From Lachnospiraceae bacterium (lineage in GTDB: Bacteria > Bacillota > Clostridia > Lachnospirales > Lachnospiraceae), in contig JAUNGG010000003.1 in the NCBI GenBank assembly GCA_030524635.1, positions 62,001 to 126,000 on the forward strand: a DNA stretch of 64,000 nt, in the 5' to 3' direction. A model generated the notes under the pieces. That model was not told the origin of the DNA. It saw only the letters and a list, made by a program, of their open reading frames with translations, and searched no databases. Shown here in pieces: positions 1 through 8,077 of the stretch (its first letter is position 1; each line of letters begins with the position of its first letter). The translations under genes and the position numbers were made by a program.

Positions 1-455
1 CCTGCATTGACACGGCCGGACAGCCTTTCAGCCGTCATGAACCATTCTTTAGCAAATTTAACAAGCTGATGAAGGTCACCGACCTCCTTCTTCTGGATAT
101 TAAGCATATGGATCAGGAACAGCATAAGCGGCTGACCGGATGTCCCAACGACAATATCCTGGACATGGCACGGTATCTGTCAGATATGGGCAAGCCAGTT
201 TGGATCCGCCATGTGCTGGTGCCGGAGCGGAGCGATTATGATGAATATTTAAAGCGGCTGGATGAATTTGTCCGCTCGCTGAAGAATGTGCGGCGTTTTG
301 AAGTCCTTCCTTACCACACGCTGGGAATCTTTAAATGGGAAGAGCTGCGGATTCCCTATCCATTGGCAGGAATTGACCCTCCGGCCAAGGAGCGGGTGGC
401 TTATGTGAATGAACTGCTTCATACGGCGGATTATCGGGGGTATTTGGAGGATTGA
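1..455 (+). CDS. pflA: Pyruvate formate-lyase activating enzyme, C-terminal part (5' truncated by window edge)
   Basis: The reading frame is open from the window edge (first full codon at base 3) to a TGA at 453-455, about 150 residues. It contains LLLLDIKHMD, a mid-barrel motif of glycyl-radical activases, then GKPVWIRHVLVPE and FEVLPYHTLGIFKWEEL, which match the C-terminal half of PFL activase. These enzymes use a 4Fe-4S cluster and SAM to place the glycyl radical on pyruvate formate-lyase in the cytosol. The CxxxCxxC cluster motif would lie upstream of the window, so it cannot be checked. The internal ATG at 69 is not a real start because the homologous sequence continues upstream of it. 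Another glycyl-radical activase is possible, but the tail fits PflA best. Confidence 0.85.
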   Translation, partial: CIDTAGQPFSRHEPFFSKFNKLMKVTDLLLLDIKHMDQEQHKRLTGCPNDNILDMARYLSDMGKPVWIRHVLVPERSDYDEYLKRLDEFVRSLKNVRRFEVLPYHTLGIFKWEELRIPYPLAGIDPPAKERVAYVNELLHTADYRGYLED

Positions 456-480
456 TTTTTATTATTTGGCGAAGGGTCCG

Positions 481-617
481 CATCGGGCGGGGACAGCTCC
501 CTGTTCAGCGCGCTCTCGCTCTGTTCAGCGCGCAGCGGTACATAAGGCGCGTGGGAGACCGCGCCTAAGTGCCGGCGGGCTGAAAAGGCATTCACAGGGA
601 GCTCTCCCCGCCCGATG
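481..617. repeat. Large palindromic element, 24-bp arms
   Basis: Bases 481-504 and 594-617 are reverse complements at 23 of 24 positions. They enclose an 89-base loop with further structure: the 13-mer CTGTTCAGCGCGC occurs twice (501-513 and 521-533), and AGGCGCG/CGCGCCT arms form an inner hairpin near 545-567. The element follows pflA and precedes that gene's probable terminator. It has no convincing reading frame. It looks like a mobile palindromic unit (MITE or REP-like) or a structured RNA; the sequence alone does not decide between these. Confidence 0.75.
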
Positions 618-711
618 CTGTTTTATTGGCGGAAGATGGGGGCTTGTTGAGGCTGTTTTGCTGGCAGAGGATAGCGCTTTGGGGGATGTTATGATTGGAA
701 TGGAATGTAGA

Positions 712-755
712 AGGTGACTTTGCATTGTTAAAAAACAGACAAAGTTGCCTTTTTT
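712..755 (+). terminator. Probable Rho-independent terminator after pflA
   Basis: Imperfect 11-bp arms at 712-722 and 740-750 (9 of 11 paired) are followed by a run of six T. It lies about 260 bases beyond the pflA stop, after the palindromic element. Confidence 0.5.
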
Positions 756-756
756 C

Positions 757-785
757 TTGTGCAGCGAAAGGGATTCGCGTATAAT
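757..785 (+). promoter_or_regulatory. Candidate sigma-A promoter for the molybdenum hydroxylase gene
   Basis: TTGTGC (757-762), 17 bases, then a perfect TATAAT (780-785), about 60 bases before the ATG at 844. The -35 box is weak. The stretch 456-843 otherwise holds only the palindrome and the terminator. Confidence 0.45.
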
Positions 786-843
786 CATAGGGCAGAATAT
801 GGTAAAACAGACATGAGATAAGGGATATGGCGAGGAAAGAGGC

Positions 844-3714
844 ATGAATCAGGTTCATTTTATTTTAAATGGAACACAGCATACGGCGGAGTTTGAGGAT
901 GGGGAAACGTTGCTGAAATATTTAAGGAATACAGTTTGCCTGAAAGGGACGAAGGAGAGCTGCGGGATTGGACAGTGCGGTGCCTGCAGTGTGCTGATCG
1001 ATGGAAAGCTGCGGCGTTCCTGCGTGACCTTGATGAAAACGCTGGAGGGAAAGCAGGTAGAAACGATAGAGGGGATCGGGATCAATGGGGCGCTTACTGT
1101 GATTCAGCGTTCCTTTTTGGATATGGGAGCGGTGCAGTGCGGTTATTGCATTCCTGGAATGGTGATTGCGGCCAAAGCTCTCCTTCTGGAGCATCCGGAG
1201 CCTACGGATGAGGAGATCAAGGAGGGATTAAAGCATAATTACTGCCGCTGTACTGGATATGTGAAGATTATTGAGGCGGTGAAGCTGGCAGCAGCCCGGA
1301 TGAAGGCTGGGGAAGGAAAGCAGGCCGGGGAAGGGAAGCTGGCTGGAGAGCAGAAGCAGACCGGGAAGCAGGCGAGGGAGAAAAAGCAGATGGAGAGGGA
1401 GGATCTTCTGGAACAGGAGGAGATCGACCGGTTCCGTTCCGGCGAGCATACCACCATCACGGCGGGAAGCGGGGAGAAGGTTCCCAAGCTTCGGGGCAAT
1501 GCTCTGGGAAAATCCATTTGGGATGTGGATGGCCCGGCGAAGGTGACCGGATCTTTGAAGTTCTGTGATGATTTTGAAGCAGATGAATTTGGCGAAACAG
1601 AAATGCTCCACGGTGCCTTTGTCTGGGCGCCGGCGCCGAAGGCAAGGATCCTTAAGCTGGATCTGACTGCGGCAAAGCAGGCGCCGGGAGTGCGGCGCAT
1701 TATCACCTGGAAGGATGTGCCGGGAGATGGATTGGTTGGAACCTGGACGCCGGAACAGCCGGTATTTTGTAAGGATCAGGTGAATTTCCTGGGGGATGTG
1801 CTGGCTCTTGTGGTGGCGGACACGGAAAAGCAGGCCAGAGCGGCGGCTTTGCTTGCCCGGATCGAATATGAGGAACTGGAGGGCGTCTACACCATCCCGG
1901 AGGGCTATGCCAGGAAAAGCTTTCTTCTGCATACCGGGCGGAATGCAGGCAATGTGGAACGGGCAAAGGAGAAGCCGGATGTGGTCAAGGTAAAGGTGTC
2001 CAAGGAGATGGAGCGGCAGGAGCATGCCTGTATGGAAACGGAATCGGCCATTGGTTATGGGCACGGGGATGCAGTGACTGTGTATTCCTGCACCCAGTCG
2101 CCATTTGAGATCCGGCGGATGCTGGTGCCCATCTTAAATCTTCCGGAGGAGAAGATCCGAATTGTGGCCACTCCTTTAGGAGGCGGGTTTGGCAGTAAAT
2201 GTGATTCGGTCCTTGAGGCCCAGGCGGCGGTGGCCGGGCTGGTGATGCAGAAGCCGGTAAAGGTAACATTGACCAGAGCGGAGTCCCTGATCGCCTCCTC
2301 CAAACGGCATGGCTACCACACCGACTATGAGATCGGTTTTACCAGAAATGGGAAGTTTGAATATCTGGACTGCCGGATGTTTTCTGACGGGGGCCCATAC
2401 ATGACAGAAAGCTACGGAACGCTGATGACAGGGTGTTTGATGGCAGGCGGGCCTTATACAGTGGAAAATATCCGGATCGAAGGCAGCGCGATCCGCACCA
2501 ACAATGTGCTGGGCGGTGCATTCCGGGGATACGGCATTAATCAGGCGGCGGTCTCCATCGAGACAGCGGTGGATATGATGGCAGAAAAGCTTCATATGGA
2601 TCCTTTTGAGATCCGGAGGAAAAATGCAGTCCGGGCAGGCAGCTATTCTGTGGGCGGCGAGTTGTTAACAGACAGCGTAGGCCTTCTGGATACCATTGAC
2701 CAGTGTGAGGCGAAGCTGAAGGAGGCGCTGAAGGAGTATGAGGGCATGTATCCGAAAGGCAGCAAGGTGTTGGGATATGGAGTGGCCAGCGGCTTTAAGA
2801 ATGTTGGGGTAGGAAAAGGCATTTTTACCGATGATGGTGCCTGCAAGCTGACATTGCAGGGAGATGGGCGGATCCAGATGATCTGTTCCGGAACAGATAT
2901 GGGACAGGGCTTTCGGACTGCCATGGTGCAGATCGCGGCGGAGGCCCTGAACCGGGATGTGGCGGATTTCGACATTTTGATCGGTGATACGCAGATTACT
3001 GTTCCAACCGGCCAGTCGGTCAGCGAGCGTCAGACCCTGTGCGGCGGACGGGCGGTCTACGAAGCCTGCCAAAATCTGAAGCAGGAGCTGGAACAAAATC
3101 CCTGGAAGCCGGGAGAGATCCGAAAGGCTCAGTATTACTATCTTTCTCCGCCTACCTTCGCCATTGGAGACTACGAAGGGGCCAGGGCGAAGGGCGTTCC
3201 CTACCGGAATTTTCCGGCTTATGCCTATACCACTCAGGCGGTTATCGTTGAGGTGGATAAGGAAACGGGAGAGACGAAGCTTTTGAAGGTGATCGCAGCC
3301 CATGATGTGGGAAGGGTGATCAATCCTCTGAAGATAGAGGGACAGCTTCAGGGTTCCTGTTCTATGGGACAGGGATATGCTCTTACAGAACAATATCCCT
3401 GCAGGGATGGCTACCCGATGGTGAAGCAATACCGGGAGCTGGGGCTTCCAAAAGCAGAGGATACGCCAGATTATGAGATGATCCTGATTGAAAATCCGGA
3501 GCCAACTGGTCCTTTTGGGGCCAAGGGGATCTCGGAGGTGGCCACGGTTCCCATCACTCCGGCTATTTTAAATGCAATCTACAATGCAATTGGGGTTCGA
3601 ATCAACCGGATACCGGCTACGCCGAAGATCATACGGGATGCGATCCGAACAGGAAGCTGCCAGGTGCCGGCGATGGATGAAATGATCGATAAAATGGAGC
3701 AGTCAGCCCAGTGA
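844..3714 (+). CDS. Molybdenum hydroxylase of the xanthine dehydrogenase family, fused 2Fe-2S and molybdopterin domains
   Basis: A 956-residue cytosolic enzyme. A plant-type 2Fe-2S domain has Cys40, 45, 48 and 60 in ESCGIGQCGACSV. A helical 2Fe-2S domain has Cys99/102 in QCGYCIPGM and Cys134/136 in CRCTGY. A Lys/Gly/Glu-rich linker (about 153-200) of imperfect repeats follows, then the hammerhead and molybdopterin-binding domains with GGGFGSKCD, GGAFRGYG and GTDMGQGF. The catalytic Glu is probably E898 in GAKGISE. There is no FAD domain, and no FAD-subunit gene lies nearby. This layout fits Mop-type aldehyde oxidoreductases and the selenium-dependent xanthine dehydrogenase family. The substrate (xanthine, another purine or an aldehyde) is not settled. 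The gene stands alone between a terminator on each side. Confidence 0.85.
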   Translation: MNQVHFILNGTQHTAEFEDGETLLKYLRNTVCLKGTKESCGIGQCGACSVLIDGKLRRSCVTLMKTLEGKQVETIEGIGINGALTVIQRSFLDMGAVQCGYCIPGMVIAAKALLLEHPEPTDEEIKEGLKHNYCRCTGYVKIIEAVKLAAARMKAGEGKQAGEGKLAGEQKQTGKQAREKKQMEREDLLEQEEIDRFRSGEHTTITAGSGEKVPKLRGNALGKSIWDVDGPAKVTGSLKFCDDFEADEFGETEMLHGAFVWAPAPKARILKLDLTAAKQAPGVRRIITWKDVPGDGLVGTWTPEQPVFCKDQVNFLGDVLALVVADTEKQARAAALLARIEYEELEGVYTIPEGYARKSFLLHTGRNAGNVERAKEKPDVVKVKVSKEMERQEHACMETESAIGYGHGDAVTVYSCTQSPFEIRRMLVPILNLPEEKIRIVATPLGGGFGSKCDSVLEAQAAVAGLVMQKPVKVTLTRAESLIASSKRHGYHTDYEIGFTRNGKFEYLDCRMFSDGGPYMTESYGTLMTGCLMAGGPYTVENIRIEGSAIRTNNVLGGAFRGYGINQAAVSIETAVDMMAEKLHMDPFEIRRKNAVRAGSYSVGGELLTDSVGLLDTIDQCEAKLKEALKEYEGMYPKGSKVLGYGVASGFKNVGVGKGIFTDDGACKLTLQGDGRIQMICSGTDMGQGFRTAMVQIAAEALNRDVADFDILIGDTQITVPTGQSVSERQTLCGGRAVYEACQNLKQELEQNPWKPGEIRKAQYYYLSPPTFAIGDYEGARAKGVPYRNFPAYAYTTQAVIVEVDKETGETKLLKVIAAHDVGRVINPLKIEGQLQGSCSMGQGYALTEQYPCRDGYPMVKQYRELGLPKAEDTPDYEMILIENPEPTGPFGAKGISEVATVPITPAILNAIYNAIGVRINRIPATPKIIRDAIRTGSCQVPAMDEMIDKMEQSAQ

Positions 3715-3781
3715 ATCGTTTCCTTTCGCTGGAACAGATGCAGTGCAGAACTGCAAATCAGCCAAAAAGCAGATTCAAAAG

Positions 3782-3823
3782 ACAGACGGTTAATCACAAT
3801 CATAAGGTTAGCCGTCTGTTTTT
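3782..3823 (+). terminator. Rho-independent terminator after the molybdenum hydroxylase gene
   Basis: 12-base arms at 3782-3793 and 3808-3819 (11 of 12 paired), a 14-base loop, then a T-rich tail. It lies about 70 bases past the stop at 3714. Confidence 0.8.
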
Positions 3824-3872
3824 ATTACATAGGCCACTTTGTCTCCTATGTAATCGATTCAGATAAAACTGC

Positions 3873-3938
3873 TTGACACATAATATTATATGCTGTATAG
3901 TATTGATATAGATATTATATAATGTATAATATACTATA
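3873..3938 (+). promoter_or_regulatory. Strong promoter with AT-rich inverted repeats, probable PadR operator
   Basis: A consensus TTGACA (3873-3878), exactly 17 bases, and TATAGT (3896-3901). Overlapping and following the -10 box are perfect 8-base inverted arms TATAGTAT (3896-3903) and ATACTATA (3931-3938), with ATATTATA-type repeats between them. PadR regulators commonly repress their own operon from such sites, and a PadR gene starts at 4033. That this is its operator is inference. Confidence 0.7.
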
Positions 3939-4032
3939 AAAAATAATATTGCACAGAAATATAACAACAGGAAACGATTGTCACGATACTGAGCTTCTGT
4001 TCGGACGGAGCAGAAAAAGGAGGGGTGAAGAT

Positions 4033-4353
4033 ATGGTTTTTAATACAGGCGCAGCCCTGTTGGATGCCATTGTTTTGGCAGTTGTATCAAAAGATCTGGA
4101 GGGAACGTATGGGTATAAGATCACCCAGGATGTGAGGGCGGTGATCGATATCTCAGAATCTACCTTGTATCCGGTGCTTCGAAGGCTTCAGAAGGATGAA
4201 TGCCTGGAGGTTTATGACCAGGCCATCGATGGCAGAAACCGGCGGTATTATCAGATTACAGAACGAGGAAGAGCGCAGCTGAATCTGTACCGCGGAGAAT
4301 GGGGAAACTATTCTCAGAAAATATCCCGCATTTTTGAGGAGGCTAAGGTATGA
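4033..4353 (+). CDS. PadR-family transcriptional regulator
   Basis: A 106-residue winged-helix protein. ISESTLYPVLRRLQKDECLE is the PadR recognition region, followed by a wing around GRNRRYYQITERGRAQL. I chose the ATG at 4033 because AGGAGGGGTG lies just upstream (4019-4028). A longer TTG-started version from 3949 would add an N-terminus unlike the family. The stop overlaps the next start by four bases (ATGA), so translation is probably coupled. PadR genes next to DUF1700 and DUF4097 genes form a common Firmicutes cassette, in which the regulator is thought to sense envelope or drug stress. The inducer is unknown. Confidence 0.9.
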   Translation: MVFNTGAALLDAIVLAVVSKDLEGTYGYKITQDVRAVIDISESTLYPVLRRLQKDECLEVYDQAIDGRNRRYYQITERGRAQLNLYRGEWGNYSQKISRIFEEAKV

Positions 4354-5279
4354 GAAGGGATGAATTTATGAGAGAGCTGGAATATCTGCTGCAGGATATT
4401 TCAGATGAGGATAAAGCAGATGCCATTGCCTATTACCAGGATTATCTGGATGAGGCAGGACCGGAGCATGAGGAAGAGGTGATTCGGGGCTTTGGAAGTC
4501 CGGAGCGGATCGCTGCCATCATCCGGGCTGATTTAAACGGAAATCTGGAGGAAGGCGGAGAATTTACCGATCAGGGATACGAGGATGAGCGGTTTCGGGA
4601 ACCTAATTTCCAGTTGGTGAATCGTCTGGATCTGCCGGAGTCAGCAGAGGAGGCAGAGCAGACAAACGGAAGGAATCAGGCAGGCGGAGCAGGCTGGGCG
4701 GGCGGAAGCAGCCGGTCGCAAGGAACCAGTCGGGCTTCTGGAGAATCTGGGGCAGGTGGAAGGTCCGGCAGTTTTCAATATGGCGGACGTTGGCATGATC
4801 GCGCTGCAGCTTCTTCGGCCGGTTCGTCTGGCACCGGCGGGGAGACTCCCAGATCCGGCAGGCCAAGATGGGCATGGTGGCAGATCCTGGGGATGATTCT
4901 GCTGGGCTGCATTGTAATTCCCATTGTGATTCCTCTTTTGTTAGGCTTAGGCGGGGGTGCAATCGGCCTGATCGCCGGGCTGGGAGGAGGCGCGGTAGGA
5001 CTTTTGGCCGTTCTGATCAGTGTAACCATTGCATTGGCTGCGGTGACCTTCGCACTGCTGCTGGCTGGTGTACTGCTTATTTTATTTGGAATCGGATATC
5101 TGGCAAATCCGGCCCAGGGCTTTTTGTACATTGGAACCGGAGTGGGGATTCTGGGGCTTGGATTTTTGTGCCTGGCATTGTGCGGGCTGTATTATGGAAA
5201 GTTTCTGCCCTGGCTGGGAAGGAGTATTATCAATTTTATCAGCCGGCTGCTTCATAGAAAGGGGGCTTCTGTTGTATGA
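4350..5279 (+). CDS. DUF1700 (HAAS-domain) membrane protein
   Basis: A 309-residue protein. Residues 1-65 form an acidic helical HAAS domain (MRELEYLLQDI, DEAGPEHEEEVIRGFGSPE) typical of proteins partnered with PadR regulators. A Gly/Ser-rich low-complexity linker runs from about 100 to 170. Three to four hydrophobic Gly-rich membrane segments follow from about 177 to 290. It overlaps padR upstream and the DUF4097 gene downstream, so it is the second gene of a tightly coupled operon. Its biochemical role is unknown. In the family, the HAAS domain is proposed to pass a membrane signal to the PadR protein. Confidence 0.85.
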   Translation: MRRDEFMRELEYLLQDISDEDKADAIAYYQDYLDEAGPEHEEEVIRGFGSPERIAAIIRADLNGNLEEGGEFTDQGYEDERFREPNFQLVNRLDLPESAEEAEQTNGRNQAGGAGWAGGSSRSQGTSRASGESGAGGRSGSFQYGGRWHDRAAASSAGSSGTGGETPRSGRPRWAWWQILGMILLGCIVIPIVIPLLLGLGGGAIGLIAGLGGGAVGLLAVLISVTIALAAVTFALLLAGVLLILFGIGYLANPAQGFLYIGTGVGILGLGFLCLALCGLYYGKFLPWLGRSIINFISRLLHRKGASVV

Positions 5280-6121
5280 AATTTGTAAAATATACCGCTG
5301 TTTTGGGAGCCGTTCTGACGGTTTTAGGCTTTGGAACCGCTCAGGCGGCAAAGGTGAACGGAGGCGTCTGGGATGGAAATACGATTCAAAGTCAATCTAT
5401 GGTAATCCCCAATATTTTGTCCCGTCATCATTTCAGGCGGGAATACCGAATCTCGGAGGACGCATACACCGGGGAATGGGTGGATGACAATACCCTGCGT
5501 TTTCCAGTAGTAAGTGAGCTGAGTCTGGAGCTGCTTCGGGGGAATGTGACAGTGATTACCGGGGAAGGAAAGGAGATCCTGGTGATCTGTGATTCTCTTA
5601 AGACCAGAAAAAATGAGATGCTGTTTTATCAGGAGGATGATGAGATGAAGCTGCAGATCGGAAAATCGGAAGGATCTGCACCATCAGTAACGGTAGTGCT
5701 GCCGGAGGACCATCGTTTTCAGGAGGTGGATCTTGAGATCGCGGCAGGAAGCTGTAATCTACTGGAGCTGATGGCCAATGAATTGAAGCTTCAGGTGGCA
5801 GCCGGAGATCTTGTGATCCAGAATGGTAAGATAGCGGAAGCTGATTTTGAATGTGCAGCTGGAGCAATCTCTTACACAGGGCAGATCATGGATGAGGCGG
5901 ATGTGGACTGTGCAGCCGGAAGCATTCACCTGGCCTTGTATCAAAAAGAAGAGGATTTCAACTATGAAGTGGAAGGAACTGGCGGGCAGATCCAAATCGG
6001 TGATACCTCCTTGTCTGGCGTTATATTCCAGAAGGAGCTGGATCACCGTGCAGCTAGAACCATGGAACTGCAGTGTGCAGGCGGCCAGATCCAGGTGTCA
6101 TTCTTGGAAAATGGGATATAA
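5276..6121 (+). CDS. DUF4097-like secreted beta-repeat protein
   Basis: A 281-residue protein with an N-terminal hydrophobic segment and a likely signal cleavage near AQAA (residues 22-25). The rest is beta-rich repeats such as LEIAAGSCNLLEL, LQVAAGDLVIQ, FECAAGAISY and VDCAAGSIHLA, the parallel beta-helix pattern of DUF4097/DUF4098 proteins. The start overlaps the DUF1700 stop in ATGA. It probably acts outside the membrane as the third part of the PadR-DUF1700-DUF4097 cassette. No enzymatic motif is visible. Confidence 0.8.
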   Translation: MKFVKYTAVLGAVLTVLGFGTAQAAKVNGGVWDGNTIQSQSMVIPNILSRHHFRREYRISEDAYTGEWVDDNTLRFPVVSELSLELLRGNVTVITGEGKEILVICDSLKTRKNEMLFYQEDDEMKLQIGKSEGSAPSVTVVLPEDHRFQEVDLEIAAGSCNLLELMANELKLQVAAGDLVIQNGKIAEADFECAAGAISYTGQIMDEADVDCAAGSIHLALYQKEEDFNYEVEGTGGQIQIGDTSLSGVIFQKELDHRAARTMELQCAGGQIQVSFLENGI

Positions 6122-6135
6122 AGGAGTGTTTTGTT

Positions 6136-6327
6136 ATGATGGATGGAAGAAAATTATATCGTTCTGAGAGAGATAAGATGCTGTTTGGAGTATGCGGAGG
6201 AATTGGAGAATATCTGGGAATCGACCCTACCTTGGTCCGGCTTTTGTGGGCGTTAGTTGCCTGCTCCGGGCCAGGCCTGATCGCTTATCTGGTTGCGGCC
6301 ATTATTATTCCGCTGCCTCCGGTATAA
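6136..6327 (+). CDS. PspC-domain small membrane protein
   Basis: A 63-residue protein. KLYRSERDKMLFGVCGGIGE, then YLGIDPTLVRL and a hydrophobic C-terminal helix, are the signature of the PspC domain. The ATG at 6136 follows AAGGAGTG (6121-6128), 14 bases after the DUF4097 stop. PspC proteins sit in the inner membrane and take part in envelope-stress responses, which fits its place as last gene of this cassette. Confidence 0.9.
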   Translation: MMDGRKLYRSERDKMLFGVCGGIGEYLGIDPTLVRLLWALVACSGPGLIAYLVAAIIIPLPPV

Positions 6328-6343
6328 GTGGTGGAAAATGGGT

Positions 6344-6520
6344 TACACTCCTAGTGTGCTGTCTGCATTATATTCAGGCGAACCTCCTTGCCTAAATTTC
6401 CATCAGACTGCGTTGTCGGCGGTCAACGATGCCACCGCATCGCTTCCCTTCTCCGCCTTGCTGATGAAAATTTATTCTTGGGAGTTTCACCAGATATAAT
6501 GCAGACAGCACACCAGTGTA
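6344..6520. repeat. 177-bp nested palindromic element
   Basis: The outer arms 6354-6373 and 6494-6513 are perfect 20-base reverse complements, and TACACT/AGTGTA (6344-6349, 6515-6520) extends them past a small bulge. A second stem pairs 6393-6406 with 6461-6474 (13 of 14). The apex (6407-6460) is GC-richer. The element fills the gap between pspC and the SASP-like gene and ends 9 bases before the latter's ribosome site. It has no transposase or plausible ORF. It looks like a MITE-like unit or a structured RNA. Confidence 0.8.
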
Positions 6521-6549
6521 GTTATTGCAAAAAGGAGTGTTGGAACGAT

Positions 6550-6765
6550 ATGCCGAAAAGTAAAAAAGATAAGGATTCCTTTGACCCAAAGAATATGAAG
6601 CCGGAGGACGTGCTGAAATTTGAGATTGCAACGGAGCTGGGGCTTGCAGACAAGGTAATTGCCGGAGGCTGGAGAAGTCTGACAGCAAAGGAAAGCGGGC
6701 GCATCGGAGGGCTGATCACAAAAAAGAAAAAGGAACTGCAAAAAGATTCACAGGTGTCCCTGTGA
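6550..6765 (+). CDS. Small acid-soluble spore protein-like, alpha/beta type
   Basis: A 71-residue basic protein. VLKFEIATELGLADKV matches the first SASP helix (KYEIAxELG), and ESGRIGGLITKKKKE matches the second (GxVGGxxTK). The start at 6550 has AAGGAG at 6531-6536. Such proteins coat spore DNA and protect it in the dormant spore. It is a divergent member, with a glycine-tryptophan spacer between the helices. A palindromic element lies directly upstream, so its promoter must be inside or beyond that element. A spore function is inferred from the family. Confidence 0.75.
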   Translation: MPKSKKDKDSFDPKNMKPEDVLKFEIATELGLADKVIAGGWRSLTAKESGRIGGLITKKKKELQKDSQVSL

Positions 6766-6773
6766 TTATAACA

Positions 6774-6819
6774 AAGACGGCGTACAGCAGGAGAGATGGC
6801 TGTGCGCCGTCTTGCTATT
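6774..6819 (+). terminator. Rho-independent terminator after the SASP-like gene
   Basis: 15-base arms at 6774-6788 and 6799-6813 (14 of 15 paired) enclose a 10-base loop, followed by a short T-rich stretch. It separates this gene from the cobalamin operon. Confidence 0.8.
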
Positions 6820-6934
6820 TTGCGGGGGGTATGATAAGATAATTGGTATCGATTCTGCGCGGACAAAGGAGAAACTGAGGAAACTGTGAAGGCGCGAAGC
6901 GGCTGCGTCCGCGCTGCAGAAAGGCAAGGAGTAT

Positions 6935-8077
6935 ATGGATTGGAAACCAGAGGGGAAGATTGCCATTATTTGTTTTACCAGAGAAGGCGCCAGAATCTGC
7001 AGGCAGATCATGAAGGGTCTGAGGGAGGATGGAATCTGCTGTGAGGGATATGGGAAAAGCCGCAGCTTTTCCGCAGAGGATTTGGCACGGGAAGAGGAAA
7101 ATGAACGGCTGCTGCCAGTGCAGGAGCCGCTGACGGAGTGGACCGGGAGGCAGTTTCAGCAGTCGGCAGGCCTGATCTTTGTGGGAGCGGCAGGAATTGC
7201 AGTCCGCGGGGCAGCGCCGTGGATCGCAGATAAATTTCGTGATCCGGCGCTGGTTGTTGTGGATGAAAAAGGGCAGTTTGCGATTCCTGTCTTATCGGGT
7301 CATGTAGGCGGCGCTAATGATCTGGCGTGGCGGATCAGCCGGTATGTGGGAGCAGTTCCTGTGATCACTACAGCCACCGATGTTGAGAACCGGTTTGCTG
7401 TGGATGTTTTCGCCAGAGAGCGACACCTTTGGATCTCGGACCGGGAGGAAGCAAAACAGATCTCAGCGGATATTCTGGAAGGGAGGCCGGTGGGGTGGTT
7501 TTCCGATTTTTCAACAGCGGGAGAGATCCCAAAGGGATGTGTGAAGGATCAGAAGTGCCGCCACAATATCTCCATCGGTATTTATGAACGCAGGCTGGAT
7601 GACGGCAGGGAGCCGGAGGATGAGCGTGCCGGCATTCTTTATCTGGTGCCGAAGGCTGTTACGCTGGGAATCGGGTGCCGGAAAGGAATTGGAAGAGAGA
7701 TCCTGAAGCAGGAGGTTTTGGGAGCATTAAAGGCTCATGGCATTCTGCCCCAATCCGTCTGCCGGGTGGCTACCATTGATGTGAAGCAGAAGGAGGATGC
7801 TCTGCTGCACTTATGTGAAACCATGGGATGGGAATTCTGCAGCTTTTCCGCAGAGGAGCTGAAAGCTCTGGATGGAGCGTTTGCCCATTCTGATTTTGTA
7901 GAGCGGACAGTGGGAGTTGGAAATGTGTGTGAGCGGGCAGCGGTGCTGGGAAGCGGACATAGGCAGGCATCATCATTGATATTGAGAAAACAGCAGCTAA
8001 ATGGTGTAACATTGGCAGCAGCAGGAAGCATTAAGGTGACAGAGGGAGCAGCGTGGAAGACCAGTATACTTATGTGA
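6935..8077 (+). CDS. cbiG: Cobalt-precorrin 5A hydrolase
   Basis: A 380-residue cytosolic enzyme of anaerobic cobalamin synthesis that opens the delta-lactone of cobalt-precorrin-5A and releases acetaldehyde. The N-terminal CbiG domain shows FVGAAGIAVRGAAPWI and PVLSGHVGGANDLA. The C-terminal CbiG domain starts at about residue 245 with VTLGIGCRKGIG. The ATG follows AAGGCAAGGAG. It is the first gene of the run cbiG-D-L-F-H-JE. The leader from 6820 shows no cobalamin riboswitch that I can recognise. The stop lies inside the next gene's start region, a 25-base overlap. Confidence 0.93.
   Translation: MDWKPEGKIAIICFTREGARICRQIMKGLREDGICCEGYGKSRSFSAEDLAREEENERLLPVQEPLTEWTGRQFQQSAGLIFVGAAGIAVRGAAPWIADKFRDPALVVVDEKGQFAIPVLSGHVGGANDLAWRISRYVGAVPVITTATDVENRFAVDVFARERHLWISDREEAKQISADILEGRPVGWFSDFSTAGEIPKGCVKDQKCRHNISIGIYERRLDDGREPEDERAGILYLVPKAVTLGIGCRKGIGREILKQEVLGALKAHGILPQSVCRVATIDVKQKEDALLHLCETMGWEFCSFSAEELKALDGAFAHSDFVERTVGVGNVCERAAVLGSGHRQASSLILRKQQLNGVTLAAAGSIKVTEGAAWKTSILM

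Noticed and set aside
409-717. Arg-rich ORF across the palindrome after pflA
   Set aside because: It starts inside pflA in another frame, is built from the GC-rich inverted repeat and has no ribosome site.
1228-2064. 278-residue reverse-strand ORF within the molybdenum hydroxylase gene
   Set aside because: Shadow of the strongly supported forward gene; no recognisable domain.
6820-6934. Cobalamin riboswitch before cbiG
   Set aside because: The leader is only about 115 bases and shows no B12-box or expected helices.
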